A DNA stretch of 64,000 nucleotides from Tragulus kanchil (taxonomy: Eukaryota > Chordata > Mammalia > Artiodactyla > Tragulidae): assembly GCA_022376925.1 (NCBI GenBank), contig JAIOJX010000004.1, forward strand, positions 124,211,123-124,275,122, written 5' to 3'. The stretch's first letter is position 1. Each line of letters opens with the position of its first letter. The position numbers were made by a program, and so were the translations under genes. This document shows, piece after piece, positions 63,330 through 64,000 of this stretch. The notes under the pieces were generated by a model. It saw nothing but the letters and a program-made list of their open reading frames with translations, was not told the DNA's origin and did no database searches.

Positions 63330-64000
63330 ACTGATTCTGGATGTCTGTGCATTTCCCACTATGTTATGAAATACTCTCAAATCATCATTGGTGAATGATA
63401 TTTCAAAATCTTGAAAGATACTGAATTTCTGGAAGTAGTCCATTTCAATGTTAACTGTTAGAATCAAGCAGAGAGGGAGGTTGGGGCTGGTATGTTTCCT
63501 CTGTCCCCAGTTTTCTTGCTAGTTATTCCTCTGGGGATCTTTTTGCCTCCTCTACCACCTGCCTGCAAGAGTGCTTTGAGAAAAGAATCATCCGGTGGTT
63601 GGTAGCCCTGCGGATTGGTCCAGTCTTCCTTTTGGACTCTGATCATTCTGTTGTGGCACCTTCTCTGAGATGTGCGGCTTTTCATAGACTTCCCTGAGCA
63701 TGTTTATTGAATGTCTATTCTAGTTCTGCAGGAACTTAAAGCAGTGGGCACTTTAACAACAACTATACCCTACATTTCAGTTGAAGACTTTTTTTTTTAG
63801 AACTCTTAGCTCATCTCCTTTCTCTTAGAGATCAGGGCAAGGAGAACGTTTCAGCCACAGGATCTGGGTTAGAGCCTGTCTCCCTGAAGCTCCAGTCAGA
63901 TCCTGGTGCTGCATCTCTTGTCTTTCTCCCTGGTTACCCACGATAGTTGGAGTTTTAAAGGGGGTCAGTGGTGGAGGGTAGACGATTCCCTTGGATATCT
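63330..64000. other. Intron 7 DNA at window end, nothing recognised
   Basis: No SCOT exon, other gene or clear repeat seen; the antisense frame at 63464-63685 has no domain. Confidence 0.4.

Noticed and set aside
55979..64000. Exon 8 of OXCT1 (expected to begin V-E-E-I-V-D-I-G)
   Set aside because: I searched the remaining intron by eye for this wording next to an AG acceptor and did not find it; it should lie beyond 64000.

Overview
This window is nuclear DNA from a ruminant (a pecoran artiodactyl; I cannot name the species). The evidence is the repeat content: Bov-tA/Bov-A SINEs, BovB (RTE) LINEs with their ART2A-type tails, CHR-like tRNA-derived SINEs, artiodactyl-type L1 3' ends and a short ruminant-type mariner MITE. 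There is no sign of prokaryotic, plasmid or viral organisation.

One protein-coding gene is recognisable: the 5' half of OXCT1 on the + strand. It encodes SCOT, mitochondrial succinyl-CoA:3-ketoacid CoA-transferase, the rate-setting enzyme of ketone-body use. A CpG-island promoter (about 900-2260) leads into exon 1 (1246-1323). Exons 2 to 7 lie at 14556-14664, 16341-16431, 29894-30029, 35285-35434, 47379-47485 and 53797-53857. Together these 732 coding bases give residues 1-244 of an enzyme of about 520 residues: transit peptide, CoA-transferase signature 1 and most of the N-terminal domain. All internal junctions are GT-AG and phases match. The remaining exons, including the catalytic Glu region, lie beyond the right end. 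The rest is intron filled with SINE, LINE and DNA-transposon remnants.

The dominant oddity is a ladder of at least 16 near-identical direct tandem duplications, each 1.04-1.18 kb, between 6672 and 63329. They add about 17.7 kb to the 64 kb. Exon 3 (second copy 17443-17533), exon 6 (second copy 48464-48570) and the last 43 bases of exon 7 (second copy 54896-54938) are inside them. The uniform length, the mainly homopolymer-length differences between copies, the scars at several junctions and the interlocking of neighbouring pairs point to untrimmed contig or read overlaps (false duplication in the assembly) rather than biology. This reading is inference and can be tested with reads.

Layout: 1-900 upstream DNA; 900-2260 promoter, exon 1 and start of intron 1; 2260-14555 intron 1 (two duplicated units, several SINEs, nested L1); 14665-16340 intron 2; 16432-29893 intron 3 (BovB, two Tigger remnants, an inverted repeat, three duplicated units counting the exon 3 unit); 30030-35284 intron 4 (young SINEs including an inverted pair); 35435-47378 intron 5 (BovB reverse-transcriptase remnant, double L1 insertion, three duplicated units); 47486-53796 intron 6; 53858-64000 intron 7 (antisense BovB plus four duplicated units). 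I found no RNA gene, CRISPR array or second host gene.
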